Shown: piece by piece, positions 47,158-58,900 of the stretch
Numbering within the stretch: position 1 is the first letter of the stretch
How the letters are laid out: every line of letters begins with the position of its first letter
DNA from: Viola odorata
Lineage: Eukaryota; Streptophyta; Magnoliopsida; Malpighiales; Violaceae
Length of the DNA: 64,000 bases
Direction of reading: 5' to 3'
Assembly (NCBI GenBank): GCA_963691705.1
Contig: OY829540.1
Coordinates: forward strand, 48,210,158-48,274,157
Made by a program: the position numbers and the translations under genes
The notes under the pieces: model-generated
What the model saw: only the letters and a program-made list of their open reading frames with translations
Told to the model about the DNA's origin: nothing
Database searches by the model: none

Positions 47158-48909
47158 TCAACATCTTGAAGCTTGAGTGCTGGTGGAATTTTCCCCCATC
47201 CGTTCCATCAAGGCAACCTTCTTCTTCTGCACCTTTACTTCAGCTTCTAAGACTGCTACTCGGGCTCGCAAGACTTGATTCTCTCCATCTATGCTGGTTG
47301 TCTCTTTGATGCGATCAATCAAAACCCCAATCATTGTATCTTTCTCTCGGACCAAAGAGCTTGAAATCTCCCTTCTGTTGACCTCTCCTTTCAATCTCCT
47401 TCTAAAGTTTTCATTGGCTATTCTTTGGTTTCTAAGGTTTATTCGTACGTTCTCACTATCACGCCTCTCCAATCCACGTATTTTAAGCTCCAAATCCATC
47501 TTGTCAATCAACAGATTATCCCTCTCTTTCATCACCAGATCTCGTTCTTCTTTCACTACTAGCAATTGCTCCATCAACTGGGCATAAGCCACATAACTAA
47601 CCTCCGCATTGGTATGGCATTCACCTTCTTCTTCCATAGGCTTCCTGTTTTCTGGAAGGGGTAAAACATTTCCATTAATCCTATTTCTCCGCCATTCTGA
47701 GTATTCCTTTGTTGGTTGAGTAGGGATAGTATGTCCCTCAAGGTAAAATGGAGTACGCCATTCATTCACATACTGACGTAGAGTGTCCGTCTCTTCTGAG
47801 TGCGGTGGACTCGAGCTTGGCATACCAAAAGTGGCGGGGATAATTTGCATAATGCAAAATTGGCCAAGGACAAGAGCTGGGCAATAGGGCACACATCCTC
47901 TCGCTCCGATCAATGGGACCCACAATAAGTCCCCACAACTCACAATAGGATTAGCGATTCTCAACCACTTAGCATGTCTATCAATATCTTCTTCAGAAAG
48001 ATTCAAGAATCTATTAACCCAAGCCTCCTTATCTTCCATTTTCCATTTATTCACCGCGATTTCGTCACTGATTCCCTTAATGACTCTCTCCCAAGGATCC
48101 ATACCTATGTAACTTGGAACAAACAAAGACTGATCCGGTCTTTGTTTAAAATGGCTGATTAACCATACCGTCAAAAGTTGAGTGCAACAAGTGAGTTTTC
48201 CTTTCCCAGTTCGCCTGCAACAGTCTAAAGAGCGGAATGTCTCTGCCAGAATAGTTGTTGTAGGGTTGACTTTATTCCTTTCCATCTCATGAAACACATT
48301 AGCCGCTTCAAAATCAACACAATCCTTCATCTTAGGAAGTAATACTAAACCCATTATGGCAAAGGCTAGGATCTTTAACCGCTTCTCCCCTTGAGACGAA
48401 TGAAATTGCCTGACGATATCCGACCAACCCCACGCATAATTCTCGTTTCTCCAACGAGTTGGGATTCCCACCAATTTGTCCAAACTAGATTTGACGCTAT
48501 CAGACTTAACGAGGACATTCTGATAAATACATGATACTGGGGGAACAAAGCATAATAATGCGGCGTACTCCTCTAGAGTAGGAGTCAAATCTATTCCTTT
48601 GTCGAAGGAAAAACATCGGTAGTAGGGGTCCCAGAATTGTAGAGCCGCTCGGATGCAACTTAGGTCAACCTTCACATCTATTAGCATTAACAGTTTCCCA
48701 TACTTGCATTGGAATTGCATTTTCTCATCAACAGTAAGCTCATTTCTCAATTCTTTGATCTTTGTACCATCAAACTCTACCTTCTCCGCGCTAACCTTGG
48801 TCATGACATCCGAAACAAAACCCGGTTCTAACATGTCCCCGTGGATCAACTGATCATTGTAACTCTTTTTCCCAAAAGTATCAAGTGAAAGCATAGTGGG
48901 TACAGCCAT
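47158..48909 (-). CDS. Ogre ORF1 (plant mobile-domain-like protein)
   Basis: ATG at 48909 gives about 583 residues, open throughout. The N-terminal two thirds resemble the plant mobile / ORF1 domain found upstream of gag in Ogre elements (LPKMKDCVDFEAANVF, TRWRNENYAWGWSDIVRQFH, QLLTVWLISHF). The C-terminal third is a charged coiled coil (ERDLVMKERDNLLIDKMDLE). Its biochemical role is unknown; presence upstream of gag is diagnostic for Ogre. A non-ATG frame extends five codons further. Confidence 0.85.
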   Translation of the reverse strand: MAVPTMLSLDTFGKKSYNDQLIHGDMLEPGFVSDVMTKVSAEKVEFDGTKIKELRNELTVDEKMQFQCKYGKLLMLIDVKVDLSCIRAALQFWDPYYRCFSFDKGIDLTPTLEEYAALLCFVPPVSCIYQNVLVKSDSVKSSLDKLVGIPTRWRNENYAWGWSDIVRQFHSSQGEKRLKILAFAIMGLVLLPKMKDCVDFEAANVFHEMERNKVNPTTTILAETFRSLDCCRRTGKGKLTCCTQLLTVWLISHFKQRPDQSLFVPSYIGMDPWERVIKGISDEIAVNKWKMEDKEAWVNRFLNLSEEDIDRHAKWLRIANPIVSCGDLLWVPLIGARGCVPYCPALVLGQFCIMQIIPATFGMPSSSPPHSEETDTLRQYVNEWRTPFYLEGHTIPTQPTKEYSEWRRNRINGNVLPLPENRKPMEEEGECHTNAEVSYVAYAQLMEQLLVVKEERDLVMKERDNLLIDKMDLELKIRGLERRDSENVRINLRNQRIANENFRRRLKGEVNRREISSSLVREKDTMIGVLIDRIKETTSIDGENQVLRARVAVLEAEVKVQKKKVALMERMGENSTSTQASRC

Positions 48910-49445
48910 CGGATGAATAAGCAAGGTGGGTCTGTGTCAAATACCAAACATGTATTAGCAAACTGAATATCATAAACATGTTAATACGCAAAATAGTTTA
49001 ATAATAACAAGGACGGAAATAAATTAACGGATATATAAAAGAAAAATGGATACTCATGGCCATAAGGAATCACTTTGAACAATACACACGCGATTGTGAT
49101 GCACATGCTTGGATAACTTCAACTATTTCTAACTGGCTGAAAGGTTCCCGGACGATACCATAAAAGTGGTCCCTCAGTAAATGGATATGTGATTGCTGAC
49201 CGAAACATAAAGGAATCGGGGCGCTCACCCATTTAGGGGTTCTAGTCCGAGTTAGGGTTCATGAAAGCTGACTGGGACCCAAGTCCTCAGGGCTTCACTA
49301 ATACCAACCTAATCCTATTTGGGAAGGCCCGGCGAAAGGGCATTATGCGTGATGCGAATGAGAAGACAACAGTTGATATCTAAGCGAATAAATAAATAAT
49401 AACAATAAACACCTCAAGCAAATAATTCCGGCTTCGACCCTAAGA
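48910..49445 (-). other. Ogre 5' leader
   Basis: About 0.5 kb of non-coding RNA leader between primer site and ORF1. No gene seen. Confidence 0.7.
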
Positions 49446-49463
49446 TCCCCAGTGAAGTCGCCA
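49446..49463 (-). other. Ogre primer-binding site
   Basis: The minus strand reads TGGCGACTTCACTGGGGA three bases after the LTR end. It is of the type reported as tRNA-Arg in Ogre elements (tRNA identity from memory). Confidence 0.75.
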
Positions 49464-49466
49464 AAC

Positions 49467-52440
49467 TGTCGCACCGTCGCGCGCGAAAATTCGGGACGCA
49501 ATGAATTCACATAACAATGAAGTCGCCACCCTAATTTCTAAGGTTTAGGGAAACCTAAAAGTATGAAAAAGAAGAAAATAAAACAAAAACTAAGGCACAA
49601 ATAAAAAGGGTCTAAACCCGAGAACAACGGTTCGGGGTCGTTTTATGGACTTGGGAAGGTGCGAGGCACCCAAGTCTCATCCTAAAAAGGTTACCGGTTC
49701 TAAAAAGAGGTGTTTTAAAATCATGTTAAAAACAAGTAATTTGGGGCCCTCAGGGGGGATCGTCGCTTTAATTCTTTAGTTGGTTCGGTTGATTTTATCC
49801 TAATTATTGTCGAGTTGTTAAAAAGAAAATAAACATTTTATCCTCTAAAAAAGAAAAAGGTCGGTTTGCATACCTATTCCAGTTATATTTAATCGAGTTC
49901 AAAAATTAGTCAGATTACATGCAAGATTGATTAAGTGAAATTACTACCATTTTATTATTAATCTTTACTAAAGCGACGACCCTAGTAAATCATAGACGAA
50001 TCACGGCGATCGAAATCACTATCATCACAGATGAGTTACTACATCATCGGGCAAATGCATATGATTAATCCTATTTACTAGGTGATTCTAAGCATGCATA
50101 GACTAGCAAAGTACCATTTATATGAATGCGAGAAAACACGTTGAAAAGAGAAAAACTGGGAAGTGGGGTCGAAGCCGCGCACACAACACATTCGTCAAAG
50201 ATAACATTAATACATCCATGAGCATAAAGTAAATATCAAGGGATTACTAAATTTAAACGATCACGCAACATTAAAGATTTAAATCTCATTTTAGAAGGTA
50301 GCTCTAATGATAAGGGGGATTAAATATGGAGGTATTTTCTACGAGTTGGGCTTAGGGCCCATTTACTATCTTTCCGCTTTCAAATGATTATTTTCTTTGG
50401 TGATTTACTATCCAATAATTTTAGAGGGAACCTGAGTTATTGGAGAAGATTTAAATCCTATTGTTTTATTACTACTTTGTTTATTTTTCCTTTGATTGAT
50501 TTTATTCATTTTTTATTTTTTGAGGATTTATTGTATATTTTTGAATTTTAGTAATTAATAATCATGCAATTAAATTAAAAATTAAAGCGTGGTGTTTAAT
50601 TGCTAATCCTATTTTATTTCCATGCATTTAAAAAATAAAAGTTGAGTAATTACTAAGCCTAATTCATTCAAGCAAGGGTCGATTTGAGTGAAATTATTAA
50701 AAGGAGTTGTTGATATAAATTAATTCTCATGCAAAAAGTTTATTTTAAATTCTAGCAATTCTAAATAATCATGCATTCAATCGTATAATAAACAGGATAA
50801 ACTAACGAAAATTCCTTCGGCCGGGTACCTGCATCACAAATCGATTAGTAGCACAAGTAATAAACAAATAAGCAGATAAATAAATATTACAAGCATGCAT
50901 TGCATCCACTGACGCTATGCCATCAAAGCCGAGTAAACTACGACAACAATAAATAAAAACCCCTAACGGGCCAGCCTAACACCCATAAGCCCATTTTCCC
51001 TTCCTTCCTTTCTAATGGGCTGGTTTGGCCAAGCCCAACCCTAACAAAAAATAAGATTTTCCATCAGCCCCAACCCTACACAAACATAATACATCTCCTT
51101 CCTCCTTCTCTAGCCGCCGGCGGCTCCAACCAAGATTCTTCTTCTCTTCTGCCGCCGGCGGCTACCCCATTCTCTTCTCCTCAACCCGAAACCCCCCTGC
51201 AAAACGAGCACAAACACAACAGCAAGGCAAGCAAAAAAACAACAATCAAACTAGAGGAAAAAGGGAGTCGAGAAGTTACGGAGGTGCTGCTGGTCCGGGA
51301 AAGACGTGGGGGAGCAGCGGCGATGGAGCTGGGCCGGGCGGTGCTGGCTGTTTTGGTTTTAATTGGGTTTAATCAATTGATTTCGATTTGTGATGAGTTG
51401 GGTTTTTTTGGTTAATTTGAGGTGGGTTTAGGGGCTGATTGGGGGCTAATTTGGTGCTGATTTGAGGTTGATTTGGGGCTGTTTTGAGGTAGATTTCGGG
51501 GCTGTCTTTGAGGTAGATTTCGGGGTTGTTTTGGTACTGATTTGGGGGTTGATTTGGTGCTGGTTTTCGGGGGCTGGTTGGGTGCTATTCCGGGGCTGGT
51601 CTGGTGTTTGATTTGGGGCTGGTTTTGTGTAGGTTTGGTTGTGCAGGGGTTTCTGGTTTAGTTGGCAGTGGCGATGGGTAATCGGTTTTGGTTTGTGATG
51701 GTGGCCGGAGTGGGTTTGATGGGAGCGGGTTTGGGCAGTGAGGTGTGGGTTTGTGAAGGACGGGTTACGGATTGGTTTTGTGCAGAAGGATTGATTTGGG
51801 GAAAGCTGGATTGGAAAATTGGCTTTGATGCTGGGATCGATTTATTGCAGGGATTCAGATTGCCCCTCTTGCAAAGGATTTACCCTTAATTTATAGAGGG
51901 TGAGGTACATTGAGGAGGTAGGGGTCCGGTCATGGTGATGAGAGAAGGGATTGAGATTAATTCAAATGTTTGTCAGAGATTTTTTTGAAGAAAAATTGGA
52001 AGAATGAGCGGGGTTCATGGGATCTGCTTTGACAAATGGAGAGGAGAGCCGGCTCTCTCAGATTTTCTTTTGAAAACTGAGGAAAAGAGCCGTTTGTGTC
52101 TGATTCCCTTTGACAATGGGAGAGGTGAACAACCTTTATCAGATTTCATTTGAAAAATGAGGAAGAAGAGAGGTGGTTCGGCGATTATGGGTATTTTATT
52201 ATTTAGTTCGAGCTAGCGGTCCGATAAACCGATAAAAGCTCGAATAAAAATACGAACAAAAAAAATAAAATAAAATACCAGGATACGAAAAATAAATAAT
52301 GGTAATAATAATAATGATAATAATAATAATAATACTTAACAATATAATTAACAATAATTATGGACGATAAAATAAAAATAAAAATGTGGGTATGTTATGA
52401 TATGGTAATGATTACTTATGTCAAAAATCGGGTAGCAACA
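49467..52440 (-). repeat. Ogre 5' LTR (right copy, 2974 bp)
   Basis: Near-identical to 35284-38258; the differences I saw are single-base changes (e.g. near 49880, 49981, 50181, 51205) and a one-base change in an A run near 52260. Confidence 0.95.
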
Positions 52441-54118
52441 CATGGAGAGGCCACACAAACTTCAGATGGAGAGACCCAGTCCCTCCACACCAGAACCAAG
52501 GTGCACCTCAGCAGCAATAACAATCCCTCATTAACTTGCAACATTTCATGCCACGCCCTTCACAACTGAATCCAGGCTAAGCTCCTGTAGCCCAGCTACC
52601 ACCTGCCCCTCAACCTTTGCAGATTGTCGGTCCATCTATGGAAGACACACTTAAAAGTTTTATGCAAGCAACCCAGTCTAGCTTGGTAGAAATGCAGAAA
52701 AATTTCATGCAATCGACCTAATCTAGTTTGGCGGAGATGCAGAAGCAAATCAATCAGATGGCTATCCAAGGAAAATTACCTCCCACCACTGAGAACAACC
52801 CTAAGCACAATGTTAGTGCCATAATTCTAAGAAGTGGAATTGTGTTACCAGAAAGGGAAGGTGCGAAAACAGATGAGGAGTTGGAGAAAATTCAGTCACA
52901 AGAGTTCGATAAAGATGAGAAGGGAGAAACTGAGGTAGAGGCAGTCTTGGCCAAAGGTTTGACCAAACCTGTGGGCAAACCTACAACACCCACAGAGGCA
53001 GAGCAAACAGATCCTGGTTTGGCCAAACCTAGCCAAAAGGAGGAAGTGATCAAAATTCCTCCACCATTTCCTCCTAGATCCTCAAACGAGAAGAAGCAAG
53101 ATGAAGCAAGGGACTTTATGAATGTTTTTAGAAAGATAGTTGTTAACATACCTATGTTAGACTTAATTGCGAAAGTTCCCTCTTATGCCAAATTTCTTAA
53201 AGAACTGTGCACTAACAAAAAGAAAATTGCAGGTATAGAGAGGGTGAATCTTGCTCATAATGTCTCTGCAGTGCAGCAAGCTCAACTTCCAGAGAAGTGC
53301 AAGGATCAAGGGAATTTCACCATTCCATGTAGGATAGGACACAAGACGATTGAAAAAGCCCTTTGTGATTTGGGAGTTGGTATCAACGTGATGTCTTTGA
53401 GTGAATTTGAGACCTTAAAGATAGGTACGATGAAGGAAACTGATTTGGTGATTCGGCTAGCTGACAGATCGATCATCCGACCCAAGGGAGTCGTGACAGA
53501 TGTCCTGGTTATCGTAAACGATTTTATATACCTAGTGGATTTTTACATTGTTGAAATGAATGTTCAATTTCCTTCTTACACCACTGATATTTTATTAGGA
53601 AGACCGTTTCTAAGGACATCGAAGGCTAAGATTGACTGCTATGAAGGGAGTATAATCTTAGAATTCTGTGAAAGAACTATAAAATTCAGCATCACCAAAG
53701 CATTAAAACATCCTAATGATTTACATTGCGTGAATTTTCTTGATGTTTTAGATCCAATTACAGATGAAATGGCTGATATTTATGCTAACGATCCCCTCGA
53801 GTATGTGTTGAGCAGGGGAATTTCAACAAAGACGCTGAAAGAATTGGAGGACAGAATAGGAGATCAGAAGGAACTCCAAGAAATTTTGACTAGTTTGGCC
53901 GATCCAGAAGAAACAGATTCAATCTTGACCTCAAGCTTGGCTAAGACAAGGGCCAAGACTGCCAAGTCAAAGAAAAAAATAGTAAGCTGTAAATTTATAC
54001 AATCAGCAGATTCTAAACTCCTACCCTCTCTTATGCAGGCTCCAATACTCGAGTTGAAGGCTTTGCCAGATCATCTCAAGTATGCCTATCTAGGCCAAGA
54101 CGCCAACCACCTTTCAAA
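52441..54118 (+). pseudogene. Athila-2 gag tail and aspartic protease
   Basis: Resumes gag after the Ogre duplication; stops interrupt the Gln-rich tail up to about 52727. From 52728 the frame is open through a linker with GLAKPSQKEE, the conserved NVFRKIVVNIPMLD block, and the protease (LCDLGVGINVMSLSEF near 53365, DILLGRPFL near 53588). It ends in the pre-RT linker at LKYAYLGQD near 54106, where the sequence jumps into the middle of RT. Confidence 0.85.
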
Positions 54119-54836
54119 GGTGCATGGTAAGCATCTTTTCCGAATACGTAGAGAAAAGCATTGAAGTTTTCATGGACGATTTCACCGTTTACGGTAATGA
54201 CTTTGAATAATGTTTGAATAATTTGAAAAATATCTTGGAAAGATGTGTTGATACATACCTAGTTTTAAATTTTAAAAAATGCCATTTTATGGTAGATCAA
54301 GGCATAGTCCTTAGGCATGTGGTTTCAAAGAAAGGAATCGAGGTCGACCAGGCCAAGATTGATACTATAAAGAGTTTGCCTTACCCCTCATGCTTGCGTG
54401 AGGTCAGAAGCTTTCTTGGCCATGCAGATTTTTATCGCAGGTTTATTAAAGACTTCTCAAAGATAGCGGAACCAATGTGCAAGCTTCTACAAAAGGAGGT
54501 GGAGTTCGACTTTGACGAGCCATGTCAAAAATCATTTGACGAGCTAAAGGAGCGATTGACATCAGCACCGATTATTCAAGCCCCAGATTGGAGTTTACCA
54601 TTTGAGCTAATGTGTGACGCTTCCAATGCAGCCGTGGGAGGAGTTCTTGGGCAGAAAAAGGGTAGAGATCCCCATGTGATCTACTACGCCTCGAAGATGT
54701 TGGATGAAGCCCAAAAGAACTACACCACGACTAAAAAAAAATTGTTTGCAATAATATTTGCCTTAGAAAAATTTAGATCATATCTATAGGCACAAAAGTT
54801 ATTGTATTTTCTGACCATGCAGCTTTAAAATACCTC
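54119..54836 (+). pseudogene. Athila-2 RT (5' deleted) and RNase H start
   Basis: The RT starts abruptly at CCACCTTTCAAAGG, the position of TFQRCMVSIF, so the fingers and half the palm are deleted (about 0.5 kb relative to Athila-1). The FMDD box is kept near 54170. A TAA follows at 54207-54209 (DFE*), then the frame is open to a stop near 54787. The RNase H part continues from there in another frame. Confidence 0.85.
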
Positions 54837-56318
54837 TTGGCTAAACCTGAGGCCAAACCTAGACTAATTCGCTGGATTCTTTTGTTGCAGGAGTATGACT
54901 TGGAAATCAAGGACAAGATCGGAAGGGAGAATCTCGTGGCAGATCACCTGAGCCGATGCCTAGAAAAAGACGACCTAGAACCAGTAAAGGCGGAATTCCC
55001 AGACAAAAAATTGCTCTCTATGACATTGGCTAGGCCAAACCCTCAGCCAAACCCATGCACTTGGTATGCAGAAATTGCGAATTACCTCGCCACATGTAAA
55101 CACTATGGGGACATGACCACCCATGAAAGGGTAAAAGTCAAGCATGACAGTAAGTACTATATATGGGATGATCCTTACTTATGGAAGATAGGTACTGATC
55201 AATTGCTTAGGAGGTGTGTGCCTCAAAATGAAACTTTATCTATTTTGAAATTCTGTCATTCCCGAGCATGTGGTGGCCATTTTGGGGCAAGAAGAACAAC
55301 CCTAAAAGTCCTAGAATTTGGATTTTATTGGCCTACAATTTTTCAGGATAGTTTTCTCTATTGTAAAATGTGTCCCGCATGCCAAAAAGTAGGAAATATT
55401 ACCTCTCGAAATGAAATGCCTATGAACTTTATACTTTTATGTGAAATTTTTGATATATGGGGAATTGATTTTATGGGGCCTTTCCCTACTTCCTTTGGTA
55501 ATAGATATATTTTGTTGGCTGTGGATTATGTATCAAAATGGGTAGAGGCGAAAGCCACAAAAAATGACGATGCTAGAACTGTGATTTCCTTTCTTAAGTC
55601 TAACATCTTGAACAGGTTTGGCATTCCTAGAGGGATCGTTAGTGATCGAGGAACACATTTCTACAACAAGGTTATTTCTTCCCTTTTCAGGAAATATGAC
55701 ATCACACACAGAGTATCCACAGCCTATCACCCTCAATCTAATGGCCAGGCGGAAGTTTCGAATAGAGAAGCGAAGTCGATCTTGGCCAAGACGGTAGGCC
55801 TAGACAGGCGAGACTGGAGTCAGCGGTTAGATGACGCATTATGGGCTTATAGAACGGCCTACAAAACCCCAATAGGAATGGCGCCATATAAGTTGGTCTA
55901 TGGAAAAGCGTGCCACTTACCAGTGGGGTTACAACACAAGGCATACTGGGCGATAAGAAAGTGCAACCTAAGTTACGACCAATCTGGAGAGGAACGAAAA
56001 CTACAAATCCATGAGCTAGAGGAGCTGCGAGACCAAGCTTATGACAACTAACTTATCGTCAAGATTAGGATGAAGAATTATCACGATAAAAGAATTCTTA
56101 GAAAACCTCGTTTCAAATTATTCCCTAGAAATCTAAAAACCAAATGGGAAGGCCTGTTTGTCATTACTAATGTTTACCCACATGGTGCAGTAGATATTAA
56201 GAATGAGAACACAGGTGCTGAGCTCAAGGTAAACGGACAAAGATTGAAACCATTCTTCGTAGGATTTCAAGAGGAAAAAAATGCAGAGAAGGTGGAAAAG
56301 CTACCAATCAACGAGTGA
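54837..56318 (+). pseudogene. Athila-2 RNase H end and integrase
   Basis: RNase H end [10 protein letters not shown] near 54928. The integrase finger is HSRACGGH ... CKMCPAC; core motifs are [10 protein letters not shown] (about 55460), IVSDRGTHF (about 55638) and VSNREAKS (about 55760). The core is intact to TAA 56049, after which about 40 codons are missing. The C-terminal part (MKNYHDKRILRKPRFKLFPR) follows to 56318. Confidence 0.88.
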
Positions 56319-56797
56319 AGTGGCAATTAGGGTCAAGCCTAGGACGTTAAACAAGGGCGCTACATGGGAGGCAACCCATGCATTTCATTCCTTTTCCATT
56401 TAATTTATTTTAATTTATTTTAAATTTTGTTTTTTGTTCTATTTGATCTCGCTGGGTTGTTTTGGTTGCTCGCAGGAACTAAGTGTGGGGATTATGTTGC
56501 GGATTGATCTAGAGCTTGGCCAAACCTTAGGCCTAGACTCTGTTGGAGTTAGTGGGACACGCGTTAGTGGCACCAATTTTCACCTGGAAAGGTGGACAAT
56601 TCCAAAACAATTAATTTGAGTCATGGGCAACTCCAACCGCTAAAAACCTCTACGTATTCTCCTGACTCTGACACTCTACCACTCACAACCCAAGAAATCG
56701 AAGCTTGCTATCAAAGCTAATTCAACAGTCGTCCAACCTTCTCCCCTCCTAAACCCACTAAAATCAAAAGAAAACCCTAGCATCCCCCTCATTCGCG
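56319..56797 (+). other. Athila-2 spacer with GTGTGGGGA motif
   Basis: Carries GGACGTTAAACAAGGGCGC, then the hairpin-capable TGGGAGGCAACCCA (about 56367-56380). An acceptor-like TTGCTCGCAG (56467-56476) is followed by AACTAAGTGTGGGGA. Athila-1 has related signals after its integrase. Confidence 0.5.
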
Positions 56798-57325
56798 ATG
56801 AACCCAGTGTCAAACCTAGAAAATCCCAGCTGTCCACCGGAGCTCCAAAACCCTCAAGCGAGCAATGACCTGACTCCGGCCGGACCAACAAACCCAGCGC
56901 CGAATAGCGCCCCAACAAAGGCGATGTCCTCCGTAAAGAGACGCCTCCAGACGCTTATTGATGAAGACGAATTGGGTAGAGAGAATGACGCAAGAATAGA
57001 GTTAGAGGAGAGCGTCAAAGGAAGGGATAGGGTTGTCGTTGTGAGTGATACAGACTCCGACGACGTTCCTCTAGTTAGGAAAATGAATCCGTCAAAACCG
57101 ACGTGAGTGAAGGAAAGGGATGAGAGGAGAGAGAGCAGAAAGAAGAGAAGGATGGAAGCAGAAGCGACAGAACTAGCCGCCGCACCAACCGCCGGGACGA
57201 ACTCTCCAAAATCGTAGTCGGCGGCAAAGAACACGAGCGGCCCACCCACAAAGAAGCCCTCCAGAGTGAAGGAGGTGGCGCACAAGAAGTCGGTGGCGAA
57301 GAACTTGGCGAAAGAATCAGATTTT
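56798..57325 (+). pseudogene. Athila-2 extra ORF, truncated
   Basis: ATG 56798 opens a 102-residue Pro/Asn-rich then acidic frame ending TGA 57104. The same frame continues Arg/Lys/Glu-rich to about 57320 and then joins LTR sequence. It corresponds by position and composition to the start of the Athila-1 extra ORF at 24645; the globular part is deleted. Confidence 0.6.
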
Positions 57326-57332
57326 CAATCTT

Positions 57333-57655
57333 GTCATAAGAACGGGAGCTCTCATATCACCCTTACCTGGAATTCTCTTTTATCTGATTTTCAATCTTGA
57401 CCCCCTACCTTGGCCAAACCTTTGACTAAGATTACTTTGAATTATTTTACTTCTTTGTTTTGTCTTTATTTTCAGATTCACCCAACTAAACTCACTGACG
57501 AGGAAGTCAATCAAGAACTACACTCCCCTAGAGGTCTCTGTGGACGATCCTCTTACCACAATCTACAAGTCTTTGTGGACAGTGATAAGTTGTATTTCTA
57601 CCCCTATTTTCACACCTATTTTACACTTATATTTGACGCGCTGGACATGCGATCA
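57333..57655 (+). repeat. Athila-2 3' LTR remnant (last 323 bp)
   Basis: Matches 33751-34073 with few differences. The first about 1.1 kb of the LTR, the polypurine tract and the 3' region are missing. The junction carries GATTTTCAATCTTG, which also occurs about 65 bp inside the LTR. Confidence 0.9.
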
Positions 57656-58331
57656 CAACCACAACCAACACAATTATATTTCAAGGTAACGATGTAAAAC
57701 CTAAGTTCTTTTATAAGGCAAGAACTCTAACCCAACAACACAAAGTGTTAGGCATACTTTCAAGCGTTCACAATGATAAAAGATATAAAGCAACAAAGAT
57801 ACAAGTGGTGCATAAATAAATCTAACATGATTCAACAACTCAACACCAATTAATACACAATTAGTCTCAAGAAGAAAGGACAAGAAAACTCACTTTTTAA
57901 AAGATACAAGAGATGAAAAATCAATATTAAGAACTCAAGCCTTTAATCTTTGTAAATGAGAGAGTTTGTGTTTGCAAATGTGTTTTTAACTTTCTTAAAT
58001 CCTCATAAATGATAGGAGAAGTGTTTAAACAGGTAAAGTTTGAAAAGTAGCCATTTTTTAAGATTTTGGGCTAAAATACCCGTTTGAAACCTGTCATAAA
58101 TCAACTATCACTTTTGCAGGTCCTAGCGGTATACCGCTAATACCGCTAATTTCTAGCGGTATACCGCCCTAGTTCCAGGGACCTGGCGGTATGTCGTTAG
58201 TGAGATTAGCGGTATACCGACAAACATTTTGCTGACATTATGAGTAGTAGTGTACCGTTAGTGTACAATACTAGTCACTGGGCAGAAAATGCCCAGAAAC
58301 ATGTAAGACCAATTTTGCTTGAAAAACTAAG
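57656..58331. other. Intergenic, old LTR-like sequence with internal repeats
   Basis: No gene. Continues the sequence interrupted at 32611. Near 58124-58220 the string AGCGGTATACCGCTAA and variants recur about five times in both orientations (AGCGGTATACCGC is nearly palindromic). Confidence 0.45.
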
Positions 58332-58894
58332 GGCATGTTTGGCCCCTGTTGTGCTGTGCTGTGAGTGTTGTGCTGCGCTGTGTGGTATGGTGTTGTGTTG
58401 TGAAATGAAGCAAGTAACCTATTTGGTTAAAAACTACTGTGTTATGTTGTGAATTATTTTAATTAAAATAAAATGATCTTTAAAAGTCATTAGTTTGTTG
58501 AATTTTTTAATCCAAATGTTGTTATATATATACTAATTTATAAAATTAAAATTGTAAATACATAAGATTTATCTATTTAAAAAATAAGTATTATGTACTA
58601 ATATATGTTTTAAGTAAGTTACTACATATTATGTTACTATTTTATATATTTAAAATAAATTTGTATTTAAAATAAATATTTTCTAAATTTTTAATACAAA
58701 TAAGAAGTATTCTGTTTTCAAAAGTATATCTTCTCATGCTTTTAAAGTGAGGTTAAATTATAACTAAATAAAAGCAGTTTTTTTTAAAAAAAAAGTTAAG
58801 CAACTAAAAATATACATACTAACCAAACACTCTAGTGTTGCTTTTACCTACTTAATTTTAAAACAAAACACCTAAAAATAGGGGTCAAACACGC
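58332..58894. mobile_element. hAT-like MITE (563 bp)
   Basis: Ends GGCATGTTTGGCCCCT and, reversed, GCGTGTTTGACCCCT. Flanked by ACTAAG on both sides (58326-58331 and 58895-58900); an 8-bp hAT duplication would be slightly degraded. The interior is very AT-rich and codes for nothing. Confidence 0.7.
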
Positions 58895-58900
58895 ACTAAG

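Larger units (their letters stand above)
35284..52440 (-). mobile_element. Ogre (Tat-lineage Ty3/gypsy) retrotransposon, near-intact, 17.2 kb
   Basis: LTRs are 35284-38258 and 49467-52440, flanked by CATGG on both sides (35279-35283, 52441-52445). On the minus strand the order is LTR, primer site, ORF1, gag, protease with G-patch, intron, RT, RNase H, second archaeal-type RNase H, integrase, 3' minisatellite, polypurine tract, LTR. That is the full Ogre architecture. I count about ten substitutions and one 1-bp indel between LTRs. Only one in-frame stop and one frameshift were seen, both in gag. Confidence 0.95.
32612..57655 (+). mobile_element. Athila-2: Athila-type element, internally deleted, split by Ogre
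   Basis: The left LTR begins TGATTGCAC at 32612 after CAACC (32607-32611). The right end GCGATCA at 57655 is followed by CAACC (57656-57660). A perfect tRNA-Asp primer site follows the left LTR. Gag, protease, part of RT, RNase H, integrase and the start of an extra ORF are present. Without the 17.2-kb Ogre and its duplication the element is about 7.9 kb, reduced by deletions in RT and across the extra ORF, 3' region and most of the right LTR. Confidence 0.9.

Noticed and set aside
46892..47176. 94-codon frame antisense to Ogre
   Set aside because: It sits in the ORF1-gag spacer on the opposite strand, with no motif. Antisense genes occur in some Tat elements but nothing supports one here.
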